Below, piece after piece: positions 23,358-32,939 of a DNA stretch of 64,000 bases. The DNA comes from an uncultured Tissierellia bacterium. Its GTDB lineage: Bacteria > Bacillota > Clostridia > Tissierellales > Peptoniphilaceae. The notes beneath the pieces were generated by a model. It did not search any database. It was not told the origin of the DNA and worked only from the letters and a program-made list of their open reading frames with translations. Within the stretch, counting starts at the first letter, position 1. Every line of letters starts with the position of its first letter. Where the stretch lies: NCBI GenBank assembly GCA_937923265.1, contig CALAJY010000010.1, positions 1 to 64,000 on the forward strand, given 5' to 3'. The position numbers and the translations under genes are program-made.

Positions 23358-25736
23358 CTATATTTTGTCCAGATGCCAGATTTCCTCAACATATTCCTCA
23401 ATGGTGCGGTCCGAGGAAAAATAGCCGCTGTTTGCCAAATTCTTCAAACATTTTTTTGCCCAAAGCAGGGGCTTCCGATAGTCCTGTTCCACTTTCTCCT
23501 GGGCTTCCACATAGCTCCGAAAATCATAGAGATGATAGTACTGATCCCCCCGACTCCCATCCTGAGGTGCTACCAGGGAATTATAGATATCTAAAAACAT
23601 GAAGGTTCCCCGATCGGAAAGCCGCTTTTCATCTAACAGGTAGTCGATAGCCTGCCGCAAGTCCAAATCCTTGTAATAGAATTCTTTCGGATTGTAGTCG
23701 GCACTTACTTTTTCCAGCTCTTCGACCGTCGCCCCGAACCGATAATTCGCCTCTTCCCCCGCCTCCCGAAAGATTTCGATGTTGGCTCCATCATAGGTTC
23801 CGATGGTCGGGGTCGCATTCATCATAAACTTCATGTTTCCCGTTCCCGAGGCTTCTTTGCCCGCTGTAGAGATCTGCTCCGATAGGTCTGCGGCGGGAAA
23901 GAGCTTTTCCGCAGAGGAAACCCGATAGTTTTGAAGAAAAACTACGCGGAGCTTGCTCTTGGTATCGGGATCATGGTTCACCATCCGGGCAATCTCATTG
24001 ATAAACTTGATAATCGCCTTGGCCCGAAAATAGCCGGGAGCCGCCTTTGCTCCAAAGAGAAAGGTTCGGGGAACGCGATCCAGACCCGGATTCTTCTTGA
24101 TTTTGTCATAAAGATAAAGAATGTGAAGGGCATTCAAGAGCTGCCGTTTATATTCATGAAGCCGTTTGATCTGGATATCGAACAGGGAGTTCGGATCGAC
24201 CTCGATTCCCTCCGTCCGGAGAATGTAGTCCGCGAGCTGTCTCTTCTTGGTCCGCTTGATCTCCAGAAGTTCCCGCAAGGTTTCTTCATCCTCTAAGAAG
24301 GCTTCCAACCCCTTCAGCTGCTTGAGATCCTCTTTCCAGGAATCGCTCTTCAGCTTCCGGCTGATGAAGTCCGCCAACTCCTGATTGCTGAACATCAGCC
24401 AGCGTCGAGGCGTGACGCCATTGGTCTTGTTATTGAATTTTTCCGGGAAGAGATCCGCCCACTGCTTCAGGGTCTCCGATTTCAAAATCTGTGTGTGAAT
24501 TCCCGCAACGCCGTTCACGCTCGTTGAGCACCAGACCGCTAAATACGCCATCTCCACCACATGATCATGGACAATTCGATAGCCTTGAATCCTCTCCTCG
24601 GAGAGCCCCTGTTCCCGCAATGCCTGTACCATCTGTTCATTGATCTCCTGAATCAGCTGCAGGCAACGCGGGCTGACCTCCTCCACAATGTCCAGGTCCC
24701 ATCGTTCCAGTGCTTCTTGCAGAACCGTATGGTTGGTGAAGGCAAAGGTCTTTCGAACAATCGCATACGCCTCTTCCCAGGAAAGGCCTTCCCGGTCGAT
24801 AAGGAGCCGCATGAGCTCGGCAATGCCAATCACCGGATGGGTGTCATTGAGCTGGATACAGTGTTTGTCGGCAAAGTGCATAAGCTTCGTGTCCTCGGGC
24901 GCCTGCTTCCGGTATTTCTCTAAGAGATCCTGCAAGCTTGCCGACACAAAGAAGTACTGTTGTTTGAGCCGCAGCACTTTTCCCGCCCGCTGAATATCAT
25001 TGGGATAGAGAACCCGGGTGATATCCTCCGCCTGATTCTTCGCCTGGATGGCTTGGCAGTAATCAAAATTGTTAAATTGATCGAAATTAAAGCCGCTGTC
25101 CACGGGCTCCGCCTGCCAGAGACGCAGGGTGTTGACCACCCCATTCCGGTAGCCGACGATGGGCATATCATAGGGAACCGCTAGGACCACCTGGTCACGA
25201 AATCTTACCACCTGGGTATCGCTGTCCTTGCGAAGGGACCAGAAATCTCCCCTCCTGATCCAATCATCGCCAAGCTCCTTTTGAAAGCCATCCACAAATT
25301 TTTGCTTAAAAATTCCCTGTGAGTAGCGAACGCCATATCCCTGCACGGGATAGGACAGACTCGCGGCGGACTCCATGAAACACGCCGCTAACCTACCCAG
25401 CCCGCCATTTCCCAGGGCGGCATCTTCCTCCTCATCCTCCAGCCGGTCAAAATCAATGCCCATGTCCCGGAGCATCTCCTTGGTCTGCCGGAGAATTCCG
25501 AGATTCAGCAAGTTATTTCCCAGGGACCGGCCGATGAGAAACTCAGCAGAAAAATAGTACTCGTTTCTCATCCCCTGACACTTCTTTCGGGTTTTCTGCC
25601 AATCTTCCTGGAGCCGATCCATGATCAATCGGGAGAGGGCCCCATACTTCTCGAAATCGGTGGCTTCTTCTCGGGTGACCCCAAACAGCGTCAGCAGTTT
25701 CTTCTCAAAAGCAGCTCTCCATTCTTCCTGGTCCAT
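23358..25736 (-). CDS. glgP: Glycogen/maltodextrin phosphorylase
   Basis: This 792-aa GT35 enzyme releases glucose-1-phosphate from alpha-1,4-glucans. The PLP lysine lies in EASGTGNMKFMMN, and the glucan site sequences NDTHPVIGIAELMR and DALGNGGLGRLAACF (as AALGNGGLGRLAA) are intact. The length is standard. The ATG at 25736 follows AGGAGG. It sits 21 bases after prfA and 39 before fba, tying glucan use to glycolysis, but there is no glycogen synthesis gene in the window. Confidence 0.95.
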   Translation of the reverse strand: MDQEEWRAAFEKKLLTLFGVTREEATDFEKYGALSRLIMDRLQEDWQKTRKKCQGMRNEYYFSAEFLIGRSLGNNLLNLGILRQTKEMLRDMGIDFDRLEDEEEDAALGNGGLGRLAACFMESAASLSYPVQGYGVRYSQGIFKQKFVDGFQKELGDDWIRRGDFWSLRKDSDTQVVRFRDQVVLAVPYDMPIVGYRNGVVNTLRLWQAEPVDSGFNFDQFNNFDYCQAIQAKNQAEDITRVLYPNDIQRAGKVLRLKQQYFFVSASLQDLLEKYRKQAPEDTKLMHFADKHCIQLNDTHPVIGIAELMRLLIDREGLSWEEAYAIVRKTFAFTNHTVLQEALERWDLDIVEEVSPRCLQLIQEINEQMVQALREQGLSEERIQGYRIVHDHVVEMAYLAVWCSTSVNGVAGIHTQILKSETLKQWADLFPEKFNNKTNGVTPRRWLMFSNQELADFISRKLKSDSWKEDLKQLKGLEAFLEDEETLRELLEIKRTKKRQLADYILRTEGIEVDPNSLFDIQIKRLHEYKRQLLNALHILYLYDKIKKNPGLDRVPRTFLFGAKAAPGYFRAKAIIKFINEIARMVNHDPDTKSKLRVVFLQNYRVSSAEKLFPAADLSEQISTAGKEASGTGNMKFMMNATPTIGTYDGANIEIFREAGEEANYRFGATVEELEKVSADYNPKEFYYKDLDLRQAIDYLLDEKRLSDRGTFMFLDIYNSLVAPQDGSRGDQYYHLYDFRSYVEAQEKVEQDYRKPLLWAKKCLKNLANSGYFSSDRTIEEYVEEIWHLDKI

Positions 25737-25757
25737 TTTTGCCTCCTAGACTGGGCG

Positions 25758-26840
25758 TTATTCTCCCGCTTTTTTCGCTAACATCTCCAGTTTCTTGACT
25801 TGGTCCTCTTCCTTCAGGGCATCGATCATCTCTTGAATGTTTCCGTCGAGAAAATCCTGAAGCTGATAGATGGTCCGGTTGATTCGGTGATCGGTGATGC
25901 GGCCCTGCGGAAAATTATAGGTGCGAATCCGTTCGGACCGATCGCCGGTACCTACCTGGGAACGACGGTCCGCCGACAACTCTTTCTGCTGTTCCTCCAT
26001 TTTTAGGTCATAGAGGCGCGCCCGCAAGACCCGCATGGCCTTGTCTTTGTTCTTGATCTGGCTCTTCTCATCCTGGCAGGTCACAACAATCCCCGAGGGC
26101 ATATGGGTGATGCGAACGGCAGAGTCCGTCGTGTTGACACTCTGTCCGCCATGACCACTGGACCGGTACACATCAATCCGCAGATCATTGGGATTGATCT
26201 CCACATCCACATCTTCCGCTTCGGGAAGAACCGCAACGGTTGCCGTGGAGGTATGGATTCGTCCGCTGGACTCCGTCTCCGGAACCCTTTGCACCCGATG
26301 CACGCCGGATTCATACTTTAAATTGGAATAGGCACCCTCTCCCTTGACCATAAAAGTCGCTTCTTTAATGCCACCGATTCCCTGCTCCGAAAGGTCCAGG
26401 CTCTCCGTTTGATAGCCCGCCTTGTCCGCATACATGTGATACATCCGGTACAGGTCTCCCGCAAAGAGCCCCGCCTCTTCTCCGCCGGCCCCTGCCCGAA
26501 TCTCCACGATAACGTTCTTGTAATCGTTGGGGTCCTTGGGCAGGAGAAGCAGCTTCAGTTCATGCTCTAAGCGGTCTGCCTCTTCCTTCTTTTCCTCCAG
26601 ATCCAGCGAGAGCATCTCTTTCATTTCCTCTTCGTTGCTCTCCTTCAGAAGGGCCTCATCCTCCTTGGCTCCATCCATCGCCTGTCGATAGGCCGTGTAG
26701 CTCTCCGCCACCGGCTTCAGATTGACATAGTCCCGATTCACCTCCTGCCACCGCTTCATGTCGGCAATGAGTTCGGGATCCGCCAGGCGCTGTTCCAGTT
26801 CCCGGATCTGTTCCTGTATGTTCTCCAAGTGTTCAAACAT
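25758..26840 (-). CDS. prfA: Peptide chain release factor 1
   Basis: RF1 reads UAA and UAG stops and releases the peptide. The 360-aa protein contains the catalytic GGQ in [17 protein letters not shown] and a codon-recognition loop of the PxT type (PET in RVPETESSG). The start overlaps the prmC stop by eight bases, so the factor and its modifying enzyme are co-translated. Confidence 0.97.
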   Translation of the reverse strand: MFEHLENIQEQIRELEQRLADPELIADMKRWQEVNRDYVNLKPVAESYTAYRQAMDGAKEDEALLKESNEEEMKEMLSLDLEEKKEEADRLEHELKLLLLPKDPNDYKNVIVEIRAGAGGEEAGLFAGDLYRMYHMYADKAGYQTESLDLSEQGIGGIKEATFMVKGEGAYSNLKYESGVHRVQRVPETESSGRIHTSTATVAVLPEAEDVDVEINPNDLRIDVYRSSGHGGQSVNTTDSAVRITHMPSGIVVTCQDEKSQIKNKDKAMRVLRARLYDLKMEEQQKELSADRRSQVGTGDRSERIRTYNFPQGRITDHRINRTIYQLQDFLDGNIQEMIDALKEEDQVKKLEMLAKKAGE

Positions 26841-27687
26841 CGTATCCTCTTTTCTCTTCGGGCCAAACCCCTCGCAGGATGCGGTCCCGATGGGTGTAAT
26901 CTTGAATCACTGCGAGGTCCGCAAAACCCGCAGTTTTAAACAGCTCTTTTACGGAAGCCCCTTGTTGATCCCCAATCTCCAAAAAGATGCGGCCGCCTTT
27001 CCGGAGATGGTCTCCCGCCTCTCCCGCCAGTCGCCGATAAAAATCCAACCCATCGTCCCCGGCGAATAAGGCCGTCTCCGGCTCATAGGACAGCTCTTTT
27101 TGCAGCTTCCCTCGCTCCCTTTCCTCCACATAAGGCGGGTTGGAAATCAACACATCGTATCGCCCGGGCAGGTTTTCAAAGAGATCGCTTTGAATCCAAC
27201 GAATCGGTGACAAGGTCTTTGCCTCCCCCTGCCGAAGAAACTGTTCATTCTCCTTTGCCAGGTCCAGGGCCTGCCGGGAGATATCGGAGCCTGTCAGTTC
27301 CTCCGCCTGGCCCTCCAAAGCGATGGTTAAGGGGATGATTCCGCTGCCAGTTCCCAGATCCAAAATGTGGCAGCCACACGTTCCCTCCTGTAAAACCAGC
27401 TCCACCAAGCGTTCCGTCTCGGGGCGGGGAATCAGGGCTCTCTCATCCACATGAAAGCTTCTCCCATAAAATTCCCAGATTCCCAGGGCATACTGCAGGG
27501 GGCGATGGCGATGACGATCCTGTAAGATTTCCGCCATCCTTTGGCAATGAGCGGGGGAAAGAATCTGTGTCGGATGCCGGAGGATCTCCGAAATCGGCTC
27601 ATCCAACACATAGGAAAGCGCCAGGAGGCCCTCCCGCTCGGGAAAACGCCGAATCCACTCTTCCGTTGTGCTCGCCTTATTGTTCAT
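26833..27687 (-). CDS. prmC: Release factor glutamine methyltransferase
   Basis: PrmC methylates the Gln of the GGQ motif in release factors. This 284-aa protein has an N-terminal helical substrate domain, the SAM motif [16 protein letters not shown], and the catalytic NPPY in ISNPPYVEE. The ATG at 27687 follows AGGAGACTT. It is the first gene of the prmC-prfA-glgP-fba run. Confidence 0.95.
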   Translation of the reverse strand: MNNKASTTEEWIRRFPEREGLLALSYVLDEPISEILRHPTQILSPAHCQRMAEILQDRHRHRPLQYALGIWEFYGRSFHVDERALIPRPETERLVELVLQEGTCGCHILDLGTGSGIIPLTIALEGQAEELTGSDISRQALDLAKENEQFLRQGEAKTLSPIRWIQSDLFENLPGRYDVLISNPPYVEERERGKLQKELSYEPETALFAGDDGLDFYRRLAGEAGDHLRKGGRIFLEIGDQQGASVKELFKTAGFADLAVIQDYTHRDRILRGVWPEEKRGYDV

Positions 27688-27735
27688 AAGTCTCCTGTTC
27701 CATTATAAGCGAAATTGAGGGGAAAATCCCCACAT

Positions 27736-27763
27736 AAAAAAGGACCGGCGCAATGCCGGTCCT
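27736..27763 (-). terminator. Terminator after rpmE
   Basis: AGGACCGGC and GCCGGTCCT pair around a short loop; on the minus strand six T follow. Confidence 0.9.
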
Positions 27764-27775
27764 TTCCACTTCCAC

Positions 27776-27979
27776 TTAGTCCAAGTTGTATTTTTTCTTG
27801 AAGCGCTCGACACGACCACCACGTTCTGCAGATTTCTGTTTGCCTGTATAAAACGGATGGCACTCCGAACAAACTTCAACTTTCAAAGTCTTCTTTGTCG
27901 AACCCACCGTAAAGGTGTTTCCACAAGCACAAGTAACCTGTGCATCCTCGAAGTACTCCGGATGAATGTCCTTTTTCAT
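27776..27979 (-). CDS. rpmE: 50S ribosomal protein L31, zinc-binding type
   Basis: This 67-aa protein begins [20 protein letters not shown] and keeps the zinc ligands CACG and [13 protein letters not shown] of the C+ form, so it is the zinc-holding paralogue. The ATG at 27979 follows GAGGTGAGATT; an ATG 21 bases earlier is not used. It has its own promoter and terminator. Confidence 0.97.
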   Translation of the reverse strand: MKKDIHPEYFEDAQVTCACGNTFTVGSTKKTLKVEVCSECHPFYTGKQKSAERGGRVERFKKKYNLD

Positions 27980-28018
27980 AATCTCACCTCTCTCCGTCAA
28001 AATCTCAATAGCCTAGTT

Positions 28019-28047
28019 ATTGTACCACGATGGGTTAGAAAATGCAA
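28019..28047 (-). promoter_or_regulatory. Promoter for rpmE
   Basis: Minus-strand TTGCAT (28042-28047) and TACAAT (28019-28024) with a 17-base spacer. Confidence 0.72.
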
Positions 28048-28075
28048 ATTCTTCTCGAAAATTTATAGAACGAAC

Positions 28076-28112
28076 CGGCCCTTCCGGAAAACCACCGGCG
28101 AAAGAAGGGCCG
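28076..28112 (-). terminator. Stem-loop after the ECF operon
   Basis: CGGCCCTTC and GAAGGGCCG form a nine-base stem 23 bases after the S-component stop. There is no T-run, so it may need Rho or act as a 3' protecting hairpin. Confidence 0.45.
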
Positions 28113-28134
28113 TGGGATTGATGATCCCCCCTCG

Positions 28135-28812
28135 TTATGCTTCCGTTTGTGCCTCACTCCCAATCCCATACTTACGCGAAATCGTGTCCAGCTTGTCCAC
28201 GAGCAGGGGGCCAATCAAAACAATCGTCAAAATGGACATCAAACCCTGGGTAAAATTCACCGGAACGCCCGCCATATACATGGCCATGATCGACTGCTTG
28301 GTCCAGACGGCCTGGGTGGTGAAAATAACGGAGGTGTCCAAAATGGGTCCCACAAATCCCATGTAAAGGACAAAGGCAACGGCCGCCATCCCCACATAAT
28401 ACCACGGAGAAATGGGACGATCCTCCTTCCGCCACCGATCCCGCTTCTTCCGAAGGGGTTTATGATAAATCCATCCAAAGACCATCGCTCCCAGGCCATA
28501 GGCCACCATCTGCCAAGGGGTCCAAGGTCCCTGACCGAAGGCGAAATTCGACAGGAAGATGCTCAAGGATCCCGTTAAAAATCCAACCCGCCAGCCAAAG
28601 ACCGCCCCATAGAGCATGCACAGGGCCTCAATGGGCTTCATATGGGGAAGCCAGGCGAACACGAGACGGCTGGCAACCGCCAAGGCCATGAGAATCGCAT
28701 AGAGCATCAATTCCCGGGCATCGCGCTTCTTCCTTTCAAAATGCCTTCCCATCAGCAGAAAGCCCAGAACAAAAATGACAAATGTGGCAATCATCCATCC
28801 TTCTGTACGCAT
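28135..28812 (-). CDS. ECF transporter substrate-binding membrane (S) component
   Basis: This 225-aa protein has about six hydrophobic helices and the loop NFAFGQGPWTPWQMVAYGLG, a pattern I associate with a class of ECF S components that includes predicted cobalamin carriers. S components bind a vitamin or metal and toggle in the membrane to bring it inside. The gene overlaps the double ATPase by 22 bases and ends the operon. The ATG at 28812 follows AGGAGAAGGGG. The substrate is not shown by sequence alone; the surrounding transcobalamin-like and beta-propeller genes point to a corrinoid. Confidence 0.8.
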   Translation of the reverse strand: MRTEGWMIATFVIFVLGFLLMGRHFERKKRDARELMLYAILMALAVASRLVFAWLPHMKPIEALCMLYGAVFGWRVGFLTGSLSIFLSNFAFGQGPWTPWQMVAYGLGAMVFGWIYHKPLRKKRDRWRKEDRPISPWYYVGMAAVAFVLYMGFVGPILDTSVIFTTQAVWTKQSIMAMYMAGVPVNFTQGLMSILTIVLIGPLLVDKLDTISRKYGIGSEAQTEA

Positions 28813-30473
28813 CCCCTTCTCCTATTCTCCGATTTTTCGTGCATCATCTTCTTGTTCCCATACCAAGCCATGACCTCCTCCGCCGTGACGGGTTCCCGAC
28901 TGAATCTTCGCACCAGCCGTTGCGCCTTTGTGGTGAAAAAGTGATTCTCCCGAAAGAAGGGATGGCTTGCCTTGGTCATGACCAGCTTCCCATCAAAAAG
29001 CAGGGAACAGACGTCACAGCAGGCCGCTAAAAAGTCGAGGTCATGACCCACCATCAAAATTGTGGTTCCGGCTTGCTTGAGTTCCCCCAATTGCTCCCTC
29101 AGCATCCGCTTGAGTCCGGGGTCCATCCCCTTCCCCGGTTCATCCAAGAGCAGGAGCCTGCGAGGTCGACTGAGCAAAAGTGACAAGGCGAGAAGCTGTT
29201 TCTGCCCGCCCGACAGGTCGTAGGGAGACTGCCCTCCCTGCTGCGCAAAGGGGAGCTTGGACAGCGCCTCTTCCCACCGGTCTCCATAGGCCCCTCGCAA
29301 CTCCTTTTCCACCGAATCCTGCGTGAAGAGCAGTTCGGGATCCTGGGGAAGATAAGCGAGCTCCCCTCTTTTTCGCACCTCTTCCAGCTTCTGCTTCCCC
29401 TTCCAGCGAAGCCTTCCCCCTTCCAGGGGAAGCTGTCCGGAAAGAACGCGAAGCAGGGTGCTCTTCCCCGCTCCATTGCTGCCCATGAGGCCATAAATCA
29501 TCCCCTCCTCCAAGCAGAGGGAAAGGTCTCGAAGCAGAAAGGCCTTATCGCGACCAAAGCGGAAGAAAAGGTGCGTGCCCTCCAGAAGAGGGGACTGGTC
29601 CGGGAGGGGCACCGTCGAGGGCTTGGGAATCCGATCCTTTTCCTCTTCCCCACCTTTCCCGACTTCTTGTTGCAAAAAGCGGAGCCCCTCCCCCGTTGTC
29701 ACGCAGAGCCGGTCCGCCCGGTCCGCTTGTGCCAGACTGAGCCGGGCGGGCAAGGGGAAGAAGGAAGCATCCTCCTTCCCTTCCTTCATCCAGTGATAGA
29801 GGACCTCTCGCGGCGAGCCCGTGTAGAGCAGATGTCCCTGTCTTAGCACGGACATACCGTCCACCTCTCCTAAGAGCCGCTCATAATTGTGTTCGGTCAT
29901 CAACATGGTCATGCCAAAGTCTCGTTGCAGCTGGAGAAGAATCTCCAGGAACCGCTCCTCCTGAATGGGATCCAGCTGTGACCCCGGTTCATCCAAAAGA
30001 AGCAGGTCCGGTCGCAGAATCATGGCCGAGGCCAGGTTCAAGAGTTGCTTTTGACCACCCGACAGGCGAGCAGTGGGGGTATGGTAAAAAGATTCCATCG
30101 AAAAGTAGGCGCAGGTTTCTGCAATCCGCATCTGAATCTCGTCCCAGGATAAGCCCAGATTTTCCAGGCCAAACGCCAGTTCCCTCTCCACGGTGTTCAT
30201 AACAAGTCCATCGTCCGGATGTTGCGGCACATAGCCGATGGCCGTCTCCTCCAAAAACTCCGGCGAACCATTGAACAAAATCTGCCCTTCTCGCTGTCCC
30301 TGAGGACGAATGGACTTTTTCAATTGCCGAAGAAGGGTGGTCTTCCCACTTCCGCTGGGTCCCACCAAAAGGTGAAAGCTTCCCGTTTCCACCCGCATGG
30401 AGATCTTCTCCAAGCTTTTCTCCTTGGCAAGGGCATATTGAAAGCCTAGCGCTTGTAAACGAATTTCCGCCAT
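28791..30473 (-). CDS. ECF transporter fused double ATPase (EcfA-EcfA')
   Basis: This 560-aa protein holds two ABC ATPase domains in one chain. Domain one has Walker A GPSGSGKTTLL, signature LSGGQKQLLNLAS and Walker B LLLLDEPGSQLDP. Domain two has GSNGAGKSTLL, LSGGQKQLLALS and LLLLDEPGKGMDP. The fused form replaces the usual separate EcfA and EcfA' and is dedicated to this transporter. The ATG at 30473 lies seven bases after GGAGG; it overlaps the ecfT stop by 28 bases. A linker of about 50 residues between domains is poorly conserved. Confidence 0.9.
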   Translation of the reverse strand: MAEIRLQALGFQYALAKEKSLEKISMRVETGSFHLLVGPSGSGKTTLLRQLKKSIRPQGQREGQILFNGSPEFLEETAIGYVPQHPDDGLVMNTVERELAFGLENLGLSWDEIQMRIAETCAYFSMESFYHTPTARLSGGQKQLLNLASAMILRPDLLLLDEPGSQLDPIQEERFLEILLQLQRDFGMTMLMTEHNYERLLGEVDGMSVLRQGHLLYTGSPREVLYHWMKEGKEDASFFPLPARLSLAQADRADRLCVTTGEGLRFLQQEVGKGGEEEKDRIPKPSTVPLPDQSPLLEGTHLFFRFGRDKAFLLRDLSLCLEEGMIYGLMGSNGAGKSTLLRVLSGQLPLEGGRLRWKGKQKLEEVRKRGELAYLPQDPELLFTQDSVEKELRGAYGDRWEEALSKLPFAQQGGQSPYDLSGGQKQLLALSLLLSRPRRLLLLDEPGKGMDPGLKRMLREQLGELKQAGTTILMVGHDLDFLAACCDVCSLLFDGKLVMTKASHPFFRENHFFTTKAQRLVRRFSREPVTAEEVMAWYGNKKMMHEKSENRRRGCVQKDG

Positions 30474-31273
30474 TTCCATTCCTCCCATCCATAAGCCACC
30501 ATCGGTAAGCAGCACAAGGCCAGAAGGCCCAAGCGGGCCAAGCCTCGCAGCCAGAATTGTATCGTGCAGAAAAAGAGCAAGAGAAAGAGGCAGGAGGCGG
30601 CAAGGTCAAGACCGGTCCAGGCCTGTGCCGTTGCCTCATGACGGCCTTCCGCCCCGTATCCTCTCCCATTCATGATGGTGGCCCGCTTGAGTCCATGTTC
30701 CGCGGACCAGCCCATGACCGATAAAAGAATTCTCCCGCTCTCCTTCATCCGATGGACAAAGGAATTTCCCTGAGGGAAATTCAGGGCCGCTGTTTCTCGG
30801 GTACGTCGGACCCGAGTCTCCAGGGTCTCCAGTTCTCTGAGGCCGGAACTCACCATCAGGCTGAGGGAAGGAAGAATTCCATGGAAAAGTCCCAGCGCTT
30901 CTTCCCCGGAGAAGAAAAGTCCCGCCACCTGAAACCAGAAGATGGCTCCCAGCAGGAAGAGCCCCGTCCGATAGGACCAATAGAGCATCTGCCGAGAGAT
31001 TCCCTTACCCAGAATGGTGACAAGCGGGGTCCCATAGGAACTCCCAAAGAGCAGGTTGAGTCCGAACACCATGCCCAGAATAAGGAAAGCGCGCTTTCCC
31101 AAATGGACAAGCGCGCCTAGCTTTTTCCCCGCCGGTTCATAGACGACGAGCGTCACAAGAGCCGACAGCACATATACCGTGAGCGAAAGCGTCTCCGGTA
31201 AAAAAATCGGTAAGAGGATCATCCCCGCCAGATACATGAAACGAGTCCAGGGATGAAGCATCTGTCGAAGCAT
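30446..31273 (-). CDS. ECF transporter transmembrane (T) component
   Basis: This 275-aa membrane protein has five to six hydrophobic helices and a long cytoplasmic coupling region. The region contains LRELETLETRVRRTRETAAL and the coupling motif MNGRGYG, which corresponds to the Ala-Arg-Gly motif that contacts the ATPases. It connects the ATPases to the S component. It starts immediately after the beta-propeller gene stop (no gap) with GGAG in the end of that gene. Confidence 0.86.
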   Translation of the reverse strand: MLRQMLHPWTRFMYLAGMILLPIFLPETLSLTVYVLSALVTLVVYEPAGKKLGALVHLGKRAFLILGMVFGLNLLFGSSYGTPLVTILGKGISRQMLYWSYRTGLFLLGAIFWFQVAGLFFSGEEALGLFHGILPSLSLMVSSGLRELETLETRVRRTRETAALNFPQGNSFVHRMKESGRILLSVMGWSAEHGLKRATIMNGRGYGAEGRHEATAQAWTGLDLAASCLFLLLFFCTIQFWLRGLARLGLLALCCLPMVAYGWEEWKWRKFVYKR

Positions 31274-32923
31274 TTACTTTTTTCTCCGGTTCCAGAACAG
31301 CAGACCCCCGAGAGCGGCTAAGGCGACGATCAAGGCGATAACCACCTTCATGATGATATCTCCCGTCTTCGGAGAGGATGTCTTCCGGGAATGGCTTTTT
31401 TGGCTGCTTTGCTCGGTTTTCCTGTTACCGCGGGGCTTTTCTTCGTCCCGATTTCCGGCAAACTTATTATGGGATTCCGAGGAGGAGCCGGAAGAACTTC
31501 CCTGCTTGGAAGAACTTTCGGAATTGCTCTGTCCGGAGGAGCCGCCGGAACCGCTCTCTTCGGAAGAGCTGACAGAGCTTTCTTGCCCGGAAGAGCTCAC
31601 CTCCGAGCCGGAGGACTCTTCCGGCTTGGGGGAAGAGGTCAGAGCATAAAGGGTCCCGGAGTCATTGCGCACATAGACGGTTCCCTCCCCATCGGTGATG
31701 GGGCTCATCATGTTAAAATTCTTCTCGTTTCCCTCCGGCAGAATGACCTCTTCCGCGCTTGCTTTTCCTGTTGCTAAGTCATAGCGAGCATAAAGAAGGC
31801 CGCCGGGCTCCGCATTATACGTAAAGAAGGCATCGAGGTAGCCTTCCTCTTCATAGGCTTTCGTCACCAAGGGACTTCCCTGAACGCTTCCCTTTGTGGC
31901 AACCTTCGCTTGGGTTCCCTGTTTCACATTGAGGATGTTCAGGAAGCCCTGATCTCCAAATTGGCCGGTCTTTGCTGCACTTCCCACAAAAACAACGACT
32001 CCCTGTTTCGTGGAGACAATGGTGGGTGCACAGGTGGAAGCTTGTGGCAATTTGTAGGCGGAGACCAAGTTCAATTCCCCGCTTTCATTAACAGACACCA
32101 CAGAAAGGGTTCCGCTCTTGTCGGTGAAGTAGAGCCGGTCCCGGAAACGAACGAGACCCGAGGACTGACCACCCGCCAGCTCCAAAGAGCCGGTTTGTTC
32201 CCCCGTCTCCCGGTTTAGGGCAATTAATTTGGGGCTTACTTTTGCCTTTGCGTCTCCGAGGGTTCCATAGACAATGAAATTTCCTAAAATCTGTGCGGAA
32301 CTTCCATAGAATCCACCGGGAATTTCAAAATGCCACTTTAAACTTCCATCGGAGAGATTGAGCGCATCCACGGTAGCCAAAGAAGCTCCCGTCTTCTTGT
32401 CCGCACCAATCACATTCCCCTGATTGCTCACATAGAGAGTGGTCTCATCCGCATGGAGGTCGGATGCTCCGGAATAGGGGTTACGAGCCACTGCAGGAGC
32501 CTGGTATTCCCAAACTTTTTTTCCGGTCTCTAAATCATAGGATAGGATCCACCCCGTCTTGCCGGAAATATAAATCCGCGATCCCTGGATCAACGGGCTA
32601 TAGTTGGAATAGCCATTGTTCTTTTCAATCGGAAAGCTCTTCACAACCTTTCCCGTGTTTCGATCCAAGAGGGAGAGCTGCTTCTCCGTGATGACGACGA
32701 GTTTTCCTTGATAGATGAGCAGATTCTTGGCAAAGCCAACTTGGGCCTTCCATTTCAGTTTACTCTGCTCTTTTCCCTGGGGAAGTGCGGTGCCTACCGC
32801 CGCGTTTCCCTGTGGATTTCCCCCGACGCTGAGCCAATCGGCCGCTGCAAATCCCTGCTGCGGGACCAGGACCAGTACAAGAGCCAGTCCAAAGGCCAAG
32901 ATTTTTTTGATTCCCTTACGCAT
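31274..32923 (-). CDS. Sortase-anchored PQQ-like beta-propeller surface protein
   Basis: This 549-aa secreted protein has a signal peptide (residues 1-27, ending GFAAA). It is followed by a PQQ-type beta-propeller (~30-430) with repeated blade motifs such as LLDRNTGKVV, YDLETGKKVWEYQA and LNRETGEQTGSLEL. A Ser/Glu/Gly-rich stalk (~430-510) leads to a C-terminal sorting signal: SPKTGD (517-522), a hydrophobic helix and NRRKK. Sortase would link it to the cell wall. The ligand is unknown. Its place inside an ECF transporter operon suggests it captures the transported nutrient, as BtuG beta-propellers do for vitamin B12 in Bacteroides. AGGAGGCGCAT precedes the ATG; the DUF4430 gene ends 16 bases upstream. 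Confidence 0.87.
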   Translation of the reverse strand: MRKGIKKILAFGLALVLVLVPQQGFAAADWLSVGGNPQGNAAVGTALPQGKEQSKLKWKAQVGFAKNLLIYQGKLVVITEKQLSLLDRNTGKVVKSFPIEKNNGYSNYSPLIQGSRIYISGKTGWILSYDLETGKKVWEYQAPAVARNPYSGASDLHADETTLYVSNQGNVIGADKKTGASLATVDALNLSDGSLKWHFEIPGGFYGSSAQILGNFIVYGTLGDAKAKVSPKLIALNRETGEQTGSLELAGGQSSGLVRFRDRLYFTDKSGTLSVVSVNESGELNLVSAYKLPQASTCAPTIVSTKQGVVVFVGSAAKTGQFGDQGFLNILNVKQGTQAKVATKGSVQGSPLVTKAYEEEGYLDAFFTYNAEPGGLLYARYDLATGKASAEEVILPEGNEKNFNMMSPITDGEGTVYVRNDSGTLYALTSSPKPEESSGSEVSSSGQESSVSSSEESGSGGSSGQSNSESSSKQGSSSGSSSESHNKFAGNRDEEKPRGNRKTEQSSQKSHSRKTSSPKTGDIIMKVVIALIVALAALGGLLFWNRRKK

Positions 32924-32939
32924 ATGCGCCTCCTAAAAA

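Noticed and set aside
27684..27872. 62-codon minus-strand frame overlapping rpmE
   Set aside because: It is an alternative frame of rpmE and its terminator; rpmE is unambiguous.
31350..31777. Plus-strand frames rich in Glu/Leu or Gly/Arg opposite the beta-propeller stalk
   Set aside because: They are the antisense of a Ser/Glu low-complexity stalk and have no start signals.
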